Positions 35,726 to 44,807 of a stretch of DNA of 64,000 nucleotides are shown one piece after another (the first letter of the stretch is position 1; each line of letters begins with the position of its first letter). Below the pieces are notes generated by a model. It was not told the DNA's origin. It did no database searches and was given only the letters and a program-made list of their open reading frames with translations. The stretch covers positions 744,001-808,000 of the forward strand of contig NZ_FPAS01000001.1 in assembly GCF_900116425.1 (NCBI RefSeq). Direction: 5' to 3'. Both the position numbers and the translations under genes were made by a program. Source of the stretch: Lishizhenia tianjinensis (GTDB lineage: Bacteria > Bacteroidota > Bacteroidia > Flavobacteriales_D > Crocinitomicaceae).

Positions 35726-36247
35726 ATGACAGAACGATTAACAACATTATTTTTCCTTATTCTAACAGCATTTACGGCAAACTGTCAGGATTCGACAAAT
35801 TTTGAATTTTGGATTTCAGATTTAGATAAAGCTGGATATAGCAGAATGACTTATCACATAACTTCTGATTCTATTGTAGTTAAATCTGGCCCATATGACT
35901 TAATTTATTTCAGTAAGGATTATGAAAAAGACAAAGTTGTTTTCAGTACTAAGCTTGATTCTAATCAACAGAGCATGTTTTTTCAATTAGATACAAGTTT
36001 AAAGAATGACTCATTAAAACCTCAATACACTAACTTGTGTATAATGGACGGAATGATTCTTCATTTTCATTTTGAATGGGCAGACAAAAAAATTGGCACA
36101 ACTTTATCAAACTACTATTTGGAAAAAATGAGGCCATTTGTTGAATATGTGAATTCAATAGTTCCGACAGATTACAAAATTGGTTACGATAAGGAATGGT
36201 GCGAAGAAGGCATGAAAGATTGTCCTGATGACATGATTCTGGACTAA
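35726..36247 (+). CDS. Secreted protein of unknown function, cassette-borne
   Basis: This encodes 173 residues from the ATG at 35726; the N-terminus MTERLTTLFFLILTAFTANC is a lipoprotein-like signal (Cys 20). The mature part carries YHITSDSIVVKSGPYDLIYFSKD and a Cys pair near the end (EEWCEEGMKDC). I do not recognise the family. It is flanked by inverted attC-like halves and its composition is plain, unlike the neighbouring rho unit, so it may be a captured cassette gene. Confidence 0.6.
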   Translation: MTERLTTLFFLILTAFTANCQDSTNFEFWISDLDKAGYSRMTYHITSDSIVVKSGPYDLIYFSKDYEKDKVVFSTKLDSNQQSMFFQLDTSLKNDSLKPQYTNLCIMDGMILHFHFEWADKKIGTTLSNYYLEKMRPFVEYVNSIVPTDYKIGYDKEWCEEGMKDCPDDMILD

Positions 36248-36258
36248 AAAATAAAAAC

Positions 36259-36442
36259 ATGTGCTAACAAGGTGTATAGCCAATAGGGCGTTTGGAGATA
36301 AATTGAAAGTCCTGTTCTTTGAGCAGGCAACGTCAAAACAAATTTTTCACGTATAAAACAAAGAAAATTAAAAGTTAAAACGCTTGTTTTGGCTTAGTGG
36401 TAAATTGTAAGTGAAATTCTTCGTATCTGCCCTATTTTGGCC
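36259..36442. repeat. Long attC-like inverted structure after the cassette gene
   Basis: Left half ATGTGCTAACAAGGTGTATA (36259-36278) mirrors the sequence at 35701-35719. It continues into AGCCAATAGGGCG (36278-36290), which pairs imperfectly with TGCCCTATTTTGGCC (36428-36442, two-base bulge), giving a ~160-base hairpin. The outermost right half expected of a complete attC (TATACAC...GTTAGCAC) is not seen, so the far side appears decayed. Confidence 0.45.
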
Positions 36443-36498
36443 AGTCAAAACGTTGAAGACAATTTGAGAAAACTGCAAAATAAATTTGTTACAAAAAA

Positions 36499-36960
36499 AT
36501 GAAATTGAACGAATACTTAGCAAACCGACTAAAGGAAATATTCACCGAAGGGAAATGGGTTTTAGGGACGAATTTCAAGGAACAAATAATTGATCTTGAT
36601 TGGAAACAAGCCACTCAAAAAATAGATGACTTTAACACGATTGCTGATTTGATCTTTCACATAGATTACTACATAGCTGGCGTGAAAAAAGTGCTAGAAG
36701 GTGGAACACTGGACATTCGTGACAAATATAGTTTTGATTATTCCCTTATAAAATCTGAACAAGAATGGCAAAGTTTAGTGAACAAGTTTTGTCTTGACGC
36801 AGATGAATTTATCGAACTTGTTGAAAATATGTCAGAAGAAAAAATATTGGCTGACTTTGTAGATAAACAATATGGGACTTATTACCGGAATATTGACGCT
36901 ATGATTGAACACTCTTATTACCATCTTGGACAAATAATACTCCTTAAAAAACGAATTTAA
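36499..36960 (+). CDS. DinB-like / DUF1572 family protein
   Basis: This encodes 153 residues, all-helical. MKLNEYLANRLKEIFTEGKWVL, ADLIFHIDYYIAGVKKVLEG and AMIEHSYYHLGQIILLKKRI fit the four-helix DinB superfamily. The three His positions expected for metal binding can be read as H (IFHIDYY), H (EHSYYH) and H (YHLGQ). Possible thiol-dependent metalloenzyme; substrate unknown. It may be the second cassette of the attC-like array. Confidence 0.75.
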   Translation: MKLNEYLANRLKEIFTEGKWVLGTNFKEQIIDLDWKQATQKIDDFNTIADLIFHIDYYIAGVKKVLEGGTLDIRDKYSFDYSLIKSEQEWQSLVNKFCLDADEFIELVENMSEEKILADFVDKQYGTYYRNIDAMIEHSYYHLGQIILLKKRI

Positions 36961-37044
36961 TAACCCCCATTTACAAGGCAGAAGCCATATATACCAAAAG
37001 GGTTCACTTTAAATTCCAAAGCAAAATTCTTCAGAAAATTGGAC

Positions 37045-37080
37045 ATAAAAAAAGCCCCGAATAAAAATTCGGGACTTTGA
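37045..37080 (-). terminator. Terminator of the LamG surface-protein gene (minus strand)
   Basis: The stem AAAGCCCCGAAT (37051-37062) / ATTCGGGACTTT (37067-37078) has one mismatch. On the minus strand it is followed by TTTTTTTATG. Confidence 0.75.
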
Positions 37081-37115
37081 TTGCTAGAAAGTACTCTCTG
37101 CAATAGGAAAGAGTA

Positions 37116-40100
37116 CTATTCAACAATTACTCGTTCAACAGCAGTACCGTTGTTCCCATAAACGGTAACAAGGTAAACTCCTTTTGATGTGTTAAATAAA
37201 ACTAAGTTAACTACTGTTGCTGCTTGGAAATCGGTAGTTGAAATTACTTTTCCTTGAAGATCTGTAACCACAACTGTACCTGTATTCGCCTCATTAAATG
37301 CTATGTTAAACTGACCATTAGATGGGTTTGGATATACATTAAACGTTGAAGCGTTTTCTTGCTCTACCCCAACATTATCAATTGTAAAACAAGCTGAAGT
37401 ATCCACACAAACACCATTAGTTACCTCTAAGGCATAATCACCATTGGCTTGTGGTGTAAATGAAGCACCTGTTTGGTTGTTCACATCTGAATAATTGATA
37501 CAGTACAACCACTGATAAGTAGCGTTCGGACTTGTTTCATCAGCAATGAAAGTTCCGTTCGGGTAATCAAAAGTTACTCCGTTATCTACATTATCAATAG
37601 TAAGATCTAAGGTTACCACTGAATCACATCCTGCAACAGTTTGTAAAGTAGCTGTGTACTGACCTGAAGTTGTGTAGGTCATACCATCAGCAGCCCAAGT
37701 GTAAGTTGCACAAGCTACTTCTGTTTGCGTAGATGAAGTTGAAGAGTTAACAGTCAAATTCAAAATACGCGTAGAATCACATCCTCCAACTGAAGTAAAG
37801 TTTTCTGTATGCGTACCAGATGCAGTATAGGTCATACCATTTACTGGCCATGTGTAAGAATCACATGCATTAACGTTATCCGCAATTGTGTAATCTAAAT
37901 TGATCGTTAAATCTAAAGTAATTACAGAATCACATCCGTTGATGTTTGTTAATGTGTGTGTGTATTGACCAGACTGGAAGTAAGACTGTCCATTCTCTGC
38001 CCATGTGTAAATACCACAGTTACTCACAGTTTGCGTAACCGCATCTGAGTTATTGATCGTTAAGTCTAAGGTTACAACTGAATCACAACCTAAAGCATTT
38101 GGAATTGTATGCGTAGCTGTGTTGTTAGACGCTGTATAAGTAACACCATCTATCCATGTGTAAGAATCACAAGCTGTAATTACGTCTGTTCCTGAAGTTG
38201 GAAGTCCGATCGTTAAATCTAAAGTAACGATAGAATCACATCCATTGATGTTAGTTAAAGTTTCTACATACTGTCCAGATGTAGTGTACGTTTGGTTGTT
38301 TGTAGCCCACGTGTATGTGTTACAAGCCGTTACCGTTTCAGTAATCGCATCTGCTCCTAAAACAGTTAAATTTAAAACGATGATAGAATCACATCCATTT
38401 ACATTTGTTGTAGTTTCAGTGTAAAGTCCTGAAGTTGTGTAAGTCATTGAGTTCTCTGCCCAAGTGTAATCTCCACAAGATGTAACCGATGAGAAATTAG
38501 CATTCATACCAGAGGTTAAACCAGCTCCTACTACATAATTTGAAGCAGCACCCGTTAAATCCATGTTAGTAGCTGTTCCGTGGTTATTGTTTCCAGAGAA
38601 ATCATATACTGGATCAACACCTGTGTTATCGGCACCTGCAGAACCTTCGTTAAATGTGTAGTACGCCATTAATTCTGTTTGAGGACCACACAATTCGCTA
38701 TTCATAGAAGCTAAAAGTTCAGCTGGAGTTCTTGCAACATTCCAAATTCTTACTTCATCAATGTCTCCTGTGAAGTAACTAACACCGTCTTGTCTTCTAC
38801 CTATAGAAACGTTGGCAGCTGTACCTGTATTAACAGTAGAAATGTATTTCTTAGCATCTTCTACACCATCGATGTACAAACGAACCGTATCATTATCTGC
38901 AGGATCATAGGTTACTGCAACGTGGTGCCAGTTTCCATCATTTACAGCTGTAGAACCTACTACTCCATTACCGGCAACCTCTAAACGTATAGAGTTGTTT
39001 TGTAATACATTAAAGGTGAATCGTTGTCCGTTTCCAGTATTACCGTAATCCACGATAACTTGCTGATTTGTAGTAGTTGCATCTACCGTTGTCTTAATCC
39101 ATGCTTCAATTGTACGGGCTGCATCACCTGAAATACCTCCATAAGTAGTTTGAACATAGTCATCTACCCCATCAAAGTTCATGGCAGCATCATTAAATTG
39201 AACAGAAGAGCTTCCTACTGTAAAAGCAGTACATCCCGTTGTTTCTGTACAAGATCCATTGGTTAAGATTACCGCATAATTTCCACTTGCAGTTGGTGTG
39301 AAAGTTTGATTTGTTTCTCCTGAAATAACCGCATTACCATTGTCACAATCTATCCACTGGTAAGTAACACCTGTTTCCAAAGCTGTCAACGCAGATCCTG
39401 TATTAAGGATGTTAGTATTGAACGTTGGAATGGTTAAATCAATAGTAATCACCGAGTCACAAAATGCACCTGCAATTGTATCTTGGTAAATACCTGATGT
39501 TGTGTAGATATTGTTGTCTGGCGAAGTGTAGTCTCCACAGCTTGTTACCGTAATGGCATTTGTAGAAACTGGTCCATTTACAATACCTGTAATGTAATTT
39601 GACAATGAACCTGTCATACTAAAACCAGTACTAACAGTGTTTACACTTGTCGGTGTAATTTCATCCGTAATTGAAGTTATCGCAGTATTACTTGTACCTG
39701 CTGTACCTTCATTTAATTTGTAATATGCCTGAAGTGAAGATGGGAAAACACATAATTCATTGTTCATAGATGATTGAATCTCAACAAGAGATCTTACATC
39801 GTTATAAACACGAACTTCGTCCAAACTTCCGTCGAACATAGTGGTACTCGAACTATCCACACGCGTCCCTATCATAAAGGCCCCGCCTGTTACTGGAAGG
39901 TTTAAGGGTGTAGCAATATCACCTTGTGTATCCAAGGCTCCATCAACGTATAATTTGTATTTGTTAGTAGAGGCTGTAGCATCGTAAGTAACGGCAACGT
40001 GGTGCCAGTTATTGTCGGTTACGTTAACAGTCCCGGTTAGACCTCCTCCACCAACTTCTATTCTGATGTTGTCGTCTCCAGGGTTGATTTTAAATGAAAA

Positions 40101-40322
40101 ACGAGAACCTGGACTTCCCAATCCTCCCATGTCGGTTATAAACCTCTGCTGAGAATCGTAAGTAGCTTTTATCCAAGCCTCTACTGTTTTTGAACCCGAC
40201 GCCGTAAAGCCATCGTATTCGGTTGTAATGAAGTCATCGACCCCATCAAATTCCAATCCTGTTGATTGAGCAAATGCTCCTAAACTTAAACAGGTAAGTA
40301 CACTGGTAATTATTCTTTTCAT
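37116..40322 (-). CDS. Large T9SS surface protein with two LamG domains and GCDS repeats
   Basis: This encodes 1068 residues from the ATG at 40322, which gives the signal MKRIITSVLTCLSLGAFAQ. Two LamG/concanavalin-like domains (about 20-205 and 385-575; GLEFDGVDDFITTEYDG and AMNFDGVDDYVQTTYGG) are carbohydrate- or ligand-binding sandwiches. They are followed by about seven 40-43-residue repeats with the frame C-x-x-Y-T-W, Y-T-x-S-G, N-x-x-G-C-D-S-x-x-x-L-D-L-T-I (about 610-925), an Ig-like unit and a T9SS sorting domain (VYPNPSNGQFNI...GVYLVTVYGNNGTAVERVIVE). It is exported to the cell surface, probably as an adhesin. The second LamG and the repeats are near-copies of those at 53860-55995. 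Confidence 0.88.
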   Translation of the reverse strand: MKRIITSVLTCLSLGAFAQSTGLEFDGVDDFITTEYDGFTASGSKTVEAWIKATYDSQQRFITDMGGLGSPGSRFSFKINPGDDNIRIEVGGGGLTGTVNVTDNNWHHVAVTYDATASTNKYKLYVDGALDTQGDIATPLNLPVTGGAFMIGTRVDSSSTTMFDGSLDEVRVYNDVRSLVEIQSSMNNELCVFPSSLQAYYKLNEGTAGTSNTAITSITDEITPTSVNTVSTGFSMTGSLSNYITGIVNGPVSTNAITVTSCGDYTSPDNNIYTTSGIYQDTIAGAFCDSVITIDLTIPTFNTNILNTGSALTALETGVTYQWIDCDNGNAVISGETNQTFTPTASGNYAVILTNGSCTETTGCTAFTVGSSSVQFNDAAMNFDGVDDYVQTTYGGISGDAARTIEAWIKTTVDATTTNQQVIVDYGNTGNGQRFTFNVLQNNSIRLEVAGNGVVGSTAVNDGNWHHVAVTYDPADNDTVRLYIDGVEDAKKYISTVNTGTAANVSIGRRQDGVSYFTGDIDEVRIWNVARTPAELLASMNSELCGPQTELMAYYTFNEGSAGADNTGVDPVYDFSGNNNHGTATNMDLTGAASNYVVGAGLTSGMNANFSSVTSCGDYTWAENSMTYTTSGLYTETTTNVNGCDSIIVLNLTVLGADAITETVTACNTYTWATNNQTYTTSGQYVETLTNINGCDSIVTLDLTIGLPTSGTDVITACDSYTWIDGVTYTASNNTATHTIPNALGCDSVVTLDLTINNSDAVTQTVSNCGIYTWAENGQSYFQSGQYTHTLTNINGCDSVITLDLTINLDYTIADNVNACDSYTWPVNGMTYTASGTHTENFTSVGGCDSTRILNLTVNSSTSSTQTEVACATYTWAADGMTYTTSGQYTATLQTVAGCDSVVTLDLTIDNVDNGVTFDYPNGTFIADETSPNATYQWLYCINYSDVNNQTGASFTPQANGDYALEVTNGVCVDTSACFTIDNVGVEQENASTFNVYPNPSNGQFNIAFNEANTGTVVVTDLQGKVISTTDFQAATVVNLVLFNTSKGVYLVTVYGNNGTAVERVIVE

Positions 40323-40687
40323 ATATGTGGTTTTAACGTAGTGATCAATTTTACTTGACCACAACTTCCTTTAGCCTAGTTAAATGTCCATATGAAATGA
40401 CACGAATAAAACTTCTTTTCACTTCCTGAAAAAGGAAAACAGTTTCATTTTGATTTAATTTAAGTGGTAGGGTTAAAACTACTCAGTAAATAGATCATTT
40501 TGTGTGTTTCATATTTTAGTTACGGATGGAAACAAAATTCCACCTCATGGTTTTTAGCAACACAAAAGTATCTAAGTACATAAAAAAAGATGTTACAAAG
40601 GGGTAAACACATGGTAAACACACTTGACTAACAAGCATTTAAAAACGCATCAAGTGGTAAAAAAAGATTAAAAGAGGTAGTGTTTCT
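40323..40687. other. Intergenic upstream region of the LamG gene (365 bp)
   Basis: AT-rich, without a recognised gene, RNA or strong hairpin. It should hold the promoter of the LamG gene on the minus strand and the 3' flank of the TPR gene. Confidence 0.35.
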
Positions 40688-42448
40688 TTAGATATCCTTT
40701 AGGAATTCATAAAGTACAGTACCCTTTTCGACGCCTAACTTTTTACTAAGTCTGTGTTTGGAAACTTTTACAGAATCCGGTGTAATGGATTTAACGATGG
40801 AGATTTGTTTCGTGGTCAATTTTAATCGAATCAAACCACATAGTTTGATATCATTTTCTGTAAGGTTGGGGAATTTATTGTTGAGTTTAATAAAAAATTC
40901 ATCTCCCAATTGATCGATTAGTTTTTCCATTTCTAAGAAAGACTCGTCAATTTGAAGTTCATTATCAACAAAAAGTTTTATAGCCGATTTATCTTTGGCC
41001 TCTATCCCCTCCAGTTGGGTAATTCTCGTTTTTAAATCCTCTGCAAATTCTTTTTTACGTGCAAGGTTTAAAGTAGTCTCCGTTAATCGTTGCGATTGTC
41101 TTTCATTGGTAGCCTCTAACAATTCTTTTGATAAGCGTTGAATTTCATTCTTTCTTTTTAAACGATAAATCAGGAAGATAGCTACCACTACAATTAATAA
41201 GGCCAAGAGGGTAATCAACAAAAATCTAAAGCGCACCAAAGCCGTTTTTTGTTCTAAAAGCTTTATGTCCTCCTCCTGCTTGCGCGTTATCATCTGCTCT
41301 TCGTGCAATTGACTCTTAATTTTCAAATTTTGAAAACTAGATTTTGCCGCGTAAAGCTCTTCCATCTCCTCACCTCCGTACATGGATTCAAAAAGTCGGA
41401 TATACTTCTTGTTATACAAAAGCGCTTTATCGTAAAGCTTCATGGCTTCATAGGTATCACTAAAGCATTTGTAAAAGCTTAGGTTAATTTTCAACCACGC
41501 CTGAGAATTCGATTGTTTTACCTGGTCAACCTCCCTCAAATAATACAACGATTTCTGAAAATTATTGATCTCCAAGTTCAATTGAGCAACCTCTAACAAG
41601 GCTTTGGCAATGTAAATACTGTCTTGCGATTTTCTACAAAACCCCAAAACCTCTTCCCACAATACCAAAGCGCTATCGGTTTTTCCCAAGAAATATTTTG
41701 TATTTCCAATGTTTCCCAGCACGGTGGCCTTCATCAACAGACCTTTGGTTGTTGTATCTTTCACATAATATGAATAAGAGGCTTCAAATTCCCTGAGGGC
41801 AGCGTTATAGTCCCCTTCCTCTATGTACGTTATTCCTATGTTGTTTTTACCAAATGCAATTTCTCGCTCATCCAAATACTCCTCAGAAGATTTTAGATAT
41901 TCTTGGTAATATACACGGGCAGAATCCCACTGATTCAATTCTAAAAAGAGGTTACCTATGTAATGGTCCAAGATATGACCTTTATGATCTAATCCTTGCT
42001 TGTAAAGTTCTGATTGTTGTAATTTTCTTTGTACGATAGCCTCTTTGTACGCGCCTATACTGTGCAGGGCCAAAGCGATGCGGAAATGAATTCTGGGTGC
42101 AATTCCTTCATCATCTTTAAAATCGGGTTGTTCCTTTAACAACAAAGCTTCGTAAGCATTCTTTAAAGAAGCCTGGTATTCTTTTCTATGATAGTAAACA
42201 CTGGCTAGGTTCAACTGAAATTTAAGCGCATACATGAGCTCTCCTTTGTTCATCGCTCTTTGGTAGGCCTGATTGATATCTACTACCTTAGCATCCTTTG
42301 TCTGTTCGAAATATTCGGACAATTTTTCTAAACTCCATTCATTCACAGGAATCGTTGTCGCTTCACTTTCTTGAGCGCGAGCAAAAAGCAAGAATAAACT
42401 AAAAGCTATAAATAGGAATATTGCGTGCAATCGAACTATCATATTCAC
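40688..42448 (-). CDS. TPR sensor with membrane helix and C-terminal LuxR-type DNA-binding domain
   Basis: This encodes 586 residues. Signal or membrane start, then about eight to nine tetratricopeptide repeats (about 60-390; YKEAIVQRKLQQSELYKQGL, WDSARVYYQEYLKSSEEYL, YNAALREFEASYSYYV, KALLYNKKYIRLFESMYG). A membrane helix FLLITLLALLIVVVAIFLIY (about 400-420), a coiled coil (about 425-500) and a LuxR/GerE-like helix-turn-helix (LTENDIKLCGLIRLKLTTKQ, then ISIVKSITPDSVKVSKHRLSKKLG) follow. The TPR part is probably periplasmic and the HTH cytosolic. This one-component layout is common in Bacteroidota (SusR/PhyR-unlike TPR-LuxR regulators). A remnant of a paralogous tail lies 72 bases upstream. 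Confidence 0.82.
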   Translation of the reverse strand: MNMIVRLHAIFLFIAFSLFLLFARAQESEATTIPVNEWSLEKLSEYFEQTKDAKVVDINQAYQRAMNKGELMYALKFQLNLASVYYHRKEYQASLKNAYEALLLKEQPDFKDDEGIAPRIHFRIALALHSIGAYKEAIVQRKLQQSELYKQGLDHKGHILDHYIGNLFLELNQWDSARVYYQEYLKSSEEYLDEREIAFGKNNIGITYIEEGDYNAALREFEASYSYYVKDTTTKGLLMKATVLGNIGNTKYFLGKTDSALVLWEEVLGFCRKSQDSIYIAKALLEVAQLNLEINNFQKSLYYLREVDQVKQSNSQAWLKINLSFYKCFSDTYEAMKLYDKALLYNKKYIRLFESMYGGEEMEELYAAKSSFQNLKIKSQLHEEQMITRKQEEDIKLLEQKTALVRFRFLLITLLALLIVVVAIFLIYRLKRKNEIQRLSKELLEATNERQSQRLTETTLNLARKKEFAEDLKTRITQLEGIEAKDKSAIKLFVDNELQIDESFLEMEKLIDQLGDEFFIKLNNKFPNLTENDIKLCGLIRLKLTTKQISIVKSITPDSVKVSKHRLSKKLGVEKGTVLYEFLKDI

Positions 42449-42519
42449 AAAAATAAACTTCTTAAGCGCTCGTTGGAAACTAGAACTTAAAAATATTCTA
42501 AAGGGTAGTCTTCAAGGTG

Positions 42520-42590
42520 TTAAATCGCCTTTAAGTAATCATAAAGTATGGTTCCTTTTCTAAGTCCAATCCCTCCCTAAGAAACTAAGG
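42520..42590 (-). pseudogene. Decayed 3' end of a TPR-LuxR paralogue
   Basis: Read on the minus strand, 42567-42520 gives G-L-R-K-G-T-I-L-Y-D-Y-L-K-A-I-stop, matching the last residues of the gene next door (G-V-E-K-G-T-V-L-Y-E-F-L-K-D-I-stop). Upstream the frame breaks at a stop at 42579-42577, with L-S-F-L-R-like residues continuing in another frame. It therefore looks like a leftover of a duplicated or deleted copy. Confidence 0.65.
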
Positions 42591-42634
42591 TTTAATAAAA
42601 TAAGCATGTTTTAATTAGACCATATAACATCTAC

Positions 42635-43990
42635 TTAGCCAACAAGTTCTTCTGCAAGTTTCGCATAATCAACTCCATCGAAGTTTCCAGAACTCATCAT
42701 TAACAAAGCTACATTCTGCATGTTTTCTTTGCGAATCTCAGCTATAACAGCTTCACTCTGGGTATAAACTTCCACATTTCCTCCAAAGGCAGCCAACACT
42801 TCTTCCTTGGTAATCGGCGCTAGTTTTTTGTGCGCTACTACCTCGTGGTTAAAGTAAACAATGGCCTTATCCGCAGCCGCCATGGCTCCCTTGTATTGGG
42901 GCAAAAATTCTTTTTTCAAAGAAGAAAACGTATGCAATTCCATACAGGCTATTACCTTCCTATCTGCAAACTGTTCCTTTACGGCTTTGGTAGTGGCTTT
43001 CAATTTAGAAGGAGAATGAGCAAAATCCTTAAACATCACAAAATCTTCCTTTTCATAGACCTTCTCCAAACGCTTTCCAGCACCCGTAAAATCTTTCATG
43101 GCCGACAAGAATTCCTCATTGCGTATACCCATTTCTTGCGCTAAATACATAGCTCCCATAAGGTTTTGCAAGTTGTGGGCTCCAAAAATCTGTAAAGGAT
43201 AATCTTTACCCTCAAAGTGTAAAATACTTCCTGTTGGTGTAGAAGTATAAGCTGGTGTTTGATAGGCTTGTGCTTTGTAAGCTACCGAATTTCTCTCCCC
43301 TATCTTACGCACTTCTTCATCTTCTGTATTGTATACCAACACGCCACCAGGTACTATCTTTTCAGTAAATATTTCAAATTGTTCTACGTAATTTTCAAAG
43401 GTTGGAAACACGTTAATATGGTCCCATGCAATTCCAGAAATCATGGCCACATGCGGCTCGTATAAATGAAATTTTGGTCGTCTATCCAAAGGCGAACTCA
43501 AATACTCATCTCCTTCCAATACTATGGTATCCGCTTCATCACTCAACTTTACCATACAATCGTAACCTTCCAATTGTGCTCCTACCATGTAATCTACATT
43601 TTTGCCCAAGGCTTTCACCGCGTGCAATAACATAGATGTGGTGGTAGTTTTACCGTGAGACCCACCAATTACAATGCGCTTTTTATCCTTGCTTTTTTCA
43701 TAAATATATTCCGGATAAGAAAAAATGGGTAAGCCCAAAGCTTCTGCTTTCAACAATTCTGGGTTGTCCGCACGGGCGTGCATACCTACAATTACAGCGT
43801 CTAATTCTTCATGAATGTTATCCGTACTCCAACCAATAGTTTCTGGCAAAATTCCTTCTTTAGCCAACCTGGATTTCGAAGGCTCAAAAATTTCATCGTC
43901 AGATCCGGTTACCTTATCTCCCTTGCGCGAAAGTGCAATGGCTAAATTGTGCATGGCACTTCCTCCTATGGCAATAAAATGTACATTCAT
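42635..43990 (-). CDS. mpl: UDP-N-acetylmuramate:L-alanyl-gamma-D-glutamyl-meso-DAP ligase (Mpl), Mur ligase family
   Basis: This encodes 451 residues from the ATG at 43990 (MNVHFIAIGGSAMHNLAIAL); the frame stays open 260 bases upstream, but that part lies on a non-coding structured stretch and has no Mur similarity. Three Mur domains: Rossmann-like UDP-binding (GGSAMHNLA, GSDDEIFEP), ATP-binding with GGSHGKTTTTSMLLHA, EGDEY, GIAWDHINVFPTFE, and the C-terminal ligase domain (DFAHSPSKLKATTKAV, MELHTFSSLKKEF). Mpl reattaches the recovered tripeptide to UDP-MurNAc during peptidoglycan recycling. MurC is the alternative, but the short domain 1 and the FAHSPSK motif favour Mpl. No neighbouring cell wall gene. 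Confidence 0.88.
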   Translation of the reverse strand: MNVHFIAIGGSAMHNLAIALSRKGDKVTGSDDEIFEPSKSRLAKEGILPETIGWSTDNIHEELDAVIVGMHARADNPELLKAEALGLPIFSYPEYIYEKSKDKKRIVIGGSHGKTTTTSMLLHAVKALGKNVDYMVGAQLEGYDCMVKLSDEADTIVLEGDEYLSSPLDRRPKFHLYEPHVAMISGIAWDHINVFPTFENYVEQFEIFTEKIVPGGVLVYNTEDEEVRKIGERNSVAYKAQAYQTPAYTSTPTGSILHFEGKDYPLQIFGAHNLQNLMGAMYLAQEMGIRNEEFLSAMKDFTGAGKRLEKVYEKEDFVMFKDFAHSPSKLKATTKAVKEQFADRKVIACMELHTFSSLKKEFLPQYKGAMAAADKAIVYFNHEVVAHKKLAPITKEEVLAAFGGNVEVYTQSEAVIAEIRKENMQNVALLMMSSGNFDGVDYAKLAEELVG

Positions 43991-44340
43991 ATTCAAAATT
44001 TTTATGAAGATAAAAGAAATAAATAGTGCTGAAACTTCTCTCAAAAGAAGTACTTCATAATGGGCTGTTAAAAAGTGTATTTCTACGTGTGAGTTATTTT
44101 GTTGGCCAATTGCCGTAGAAAACGGCACTGGGTCATCCGTTCCTAGTAAAATTTCTTTGCGCCAAGTAGCTTTAAGGCTCCAGTGGGCTCCCTTCAGCAC
44201 TGCTTCAGGCCTAGCTAAAGTCGCCCCCTGCACCCAAAAGCTTCTAAGCACACAAAATTCTACTACCTCTCCTCCCCCTATTGGTTTTAATTTTTACTAT
44301 CTCATTAAAAATCATTACATTGAAGAAAAATATCAGAACT
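43991..44340. other. Gap with a GC-richer, structured stretch
   Basis: 350 bases between divergent genes. The middle part is richer in G+C than its surroundings and folds into a long hairpin (separate entry). A second small hairpin TGCCGT / ACGGCA lies at 44111-44127. The promoter of the gene at 44341 should lie at the right edge. Confidence 0.4.
44144..44265 (-). ncRNA. Candidate structured RNA with rod-like fold
   Basis: On the minus strand, GTGCTTAGAAGCTTT pairs with AAAGCTACTTGGCGC over 15 positions with two mismatches and two G-U pairs. The helix extends outwards (TAGTAGAATTT with AAATTTTACTA). Inside lies CAGTG / CACTG and a competing pairing of CTTTAGCTAGGC with GCCTTAAAG. An upstream GAATTTTG resembles the -7 consensus. 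It could be a 6S-like or unnamed RNA; strand and ends are uncertain. No protein similarity was seen. Confidence 0.35.
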
Positions 44341-44688
44341 ATGAAAATTCGAAACCTGCTCTTTCTAGGTACTTTAACACTTGCTTTGTTCGCTTTTAAA
44401 ACGAATGAAAACACGAAGTTAAGAACTGGAACTTTTGGTGGCAATGGTCAAAATGCACCTCAAATCATCCTTAAAAAGGATGGTACTTTTTCTTATAAAG
44501 ATTTGACCAATCAAAGAAAGCCCGTAGACACGCAAGGGAAGTATAGCATTAAAGGAGATAAGGTGATTTTTTCCGACTACCAGAGTCAAAACAAGCTGGA
44601 AAAGGAATGGAAAATAGTAAATGAGGGGAAATGTTTAAAGACCAAAAAGAACTTTGCCATTTACACCCTGTGCACGCAATGTGACTAA
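44341..44688 (+). CDS. Small exported protein of unknown function
   Basis: This encodes 115 residues from the ATG at 44341; the N-terminus MKIRNLLFLGTLTLALFAF is a signal peptide. The mature part is a small beta-rich domain (GTFGGNGQNAPQIILKKDGT, FSYKDLTNQ, GKYSIKGDKVIFSDYQSQN), typical of exported META/DUF-like sheets, with two Cys at the end (CTQC). I do not recognise a family. A strong terminator follows. Confidence 0.65.
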   Translation: MKIRNLLFLGTLTLALFAFKTNENTKLRTGTFGGNGQNAPQIILKKDGTFSYKDLTNQRKPVDTQGKYSIKGDKVIFSDYQSQNKLEKEWKIVNEGKCLKTKKNFAIYTLCTQCD

Positions 44689-44709
44689 TCCCGCTAAACT
44701 ATAAACTAG

Positions 44710-44744
44710 AAAGCTGACTTGAACGTACAAGTCAGCTTTTTTTT
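44710..44744 (+). terminator. Rho-independent terminator
   Basis: A 12-bp stem AAAGCTGACTTG (44710-44721) / CAAGTCAGCTTT (44728-44739) with T-run. Confidence 0.85.
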
Positions 44745-44807
44745 GGCCATAAAAAAAGGAGGAAGTTTTGCAACTCCCTCCCTTTGGTTAACTATATAAA
44801 CTCAGGA

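Noticed and set aside
43991-44251. N-terminal extension of mpl by 87 residues
   Set aside because: Mur ligases begin at the M-N-V-H-F-I-A-I-G-G strand; the extension lies on a block that folds as RNA and has no domain.
44144-44265. SRP RNA, RNase P RNA or tmRNA for the structured block
   Set aside because: The conserved GGAAG/AGCAG tip of SRP RNA, the GAGGAAAGUCC of RNase P RNA and a tmRNA tag frame are absent.
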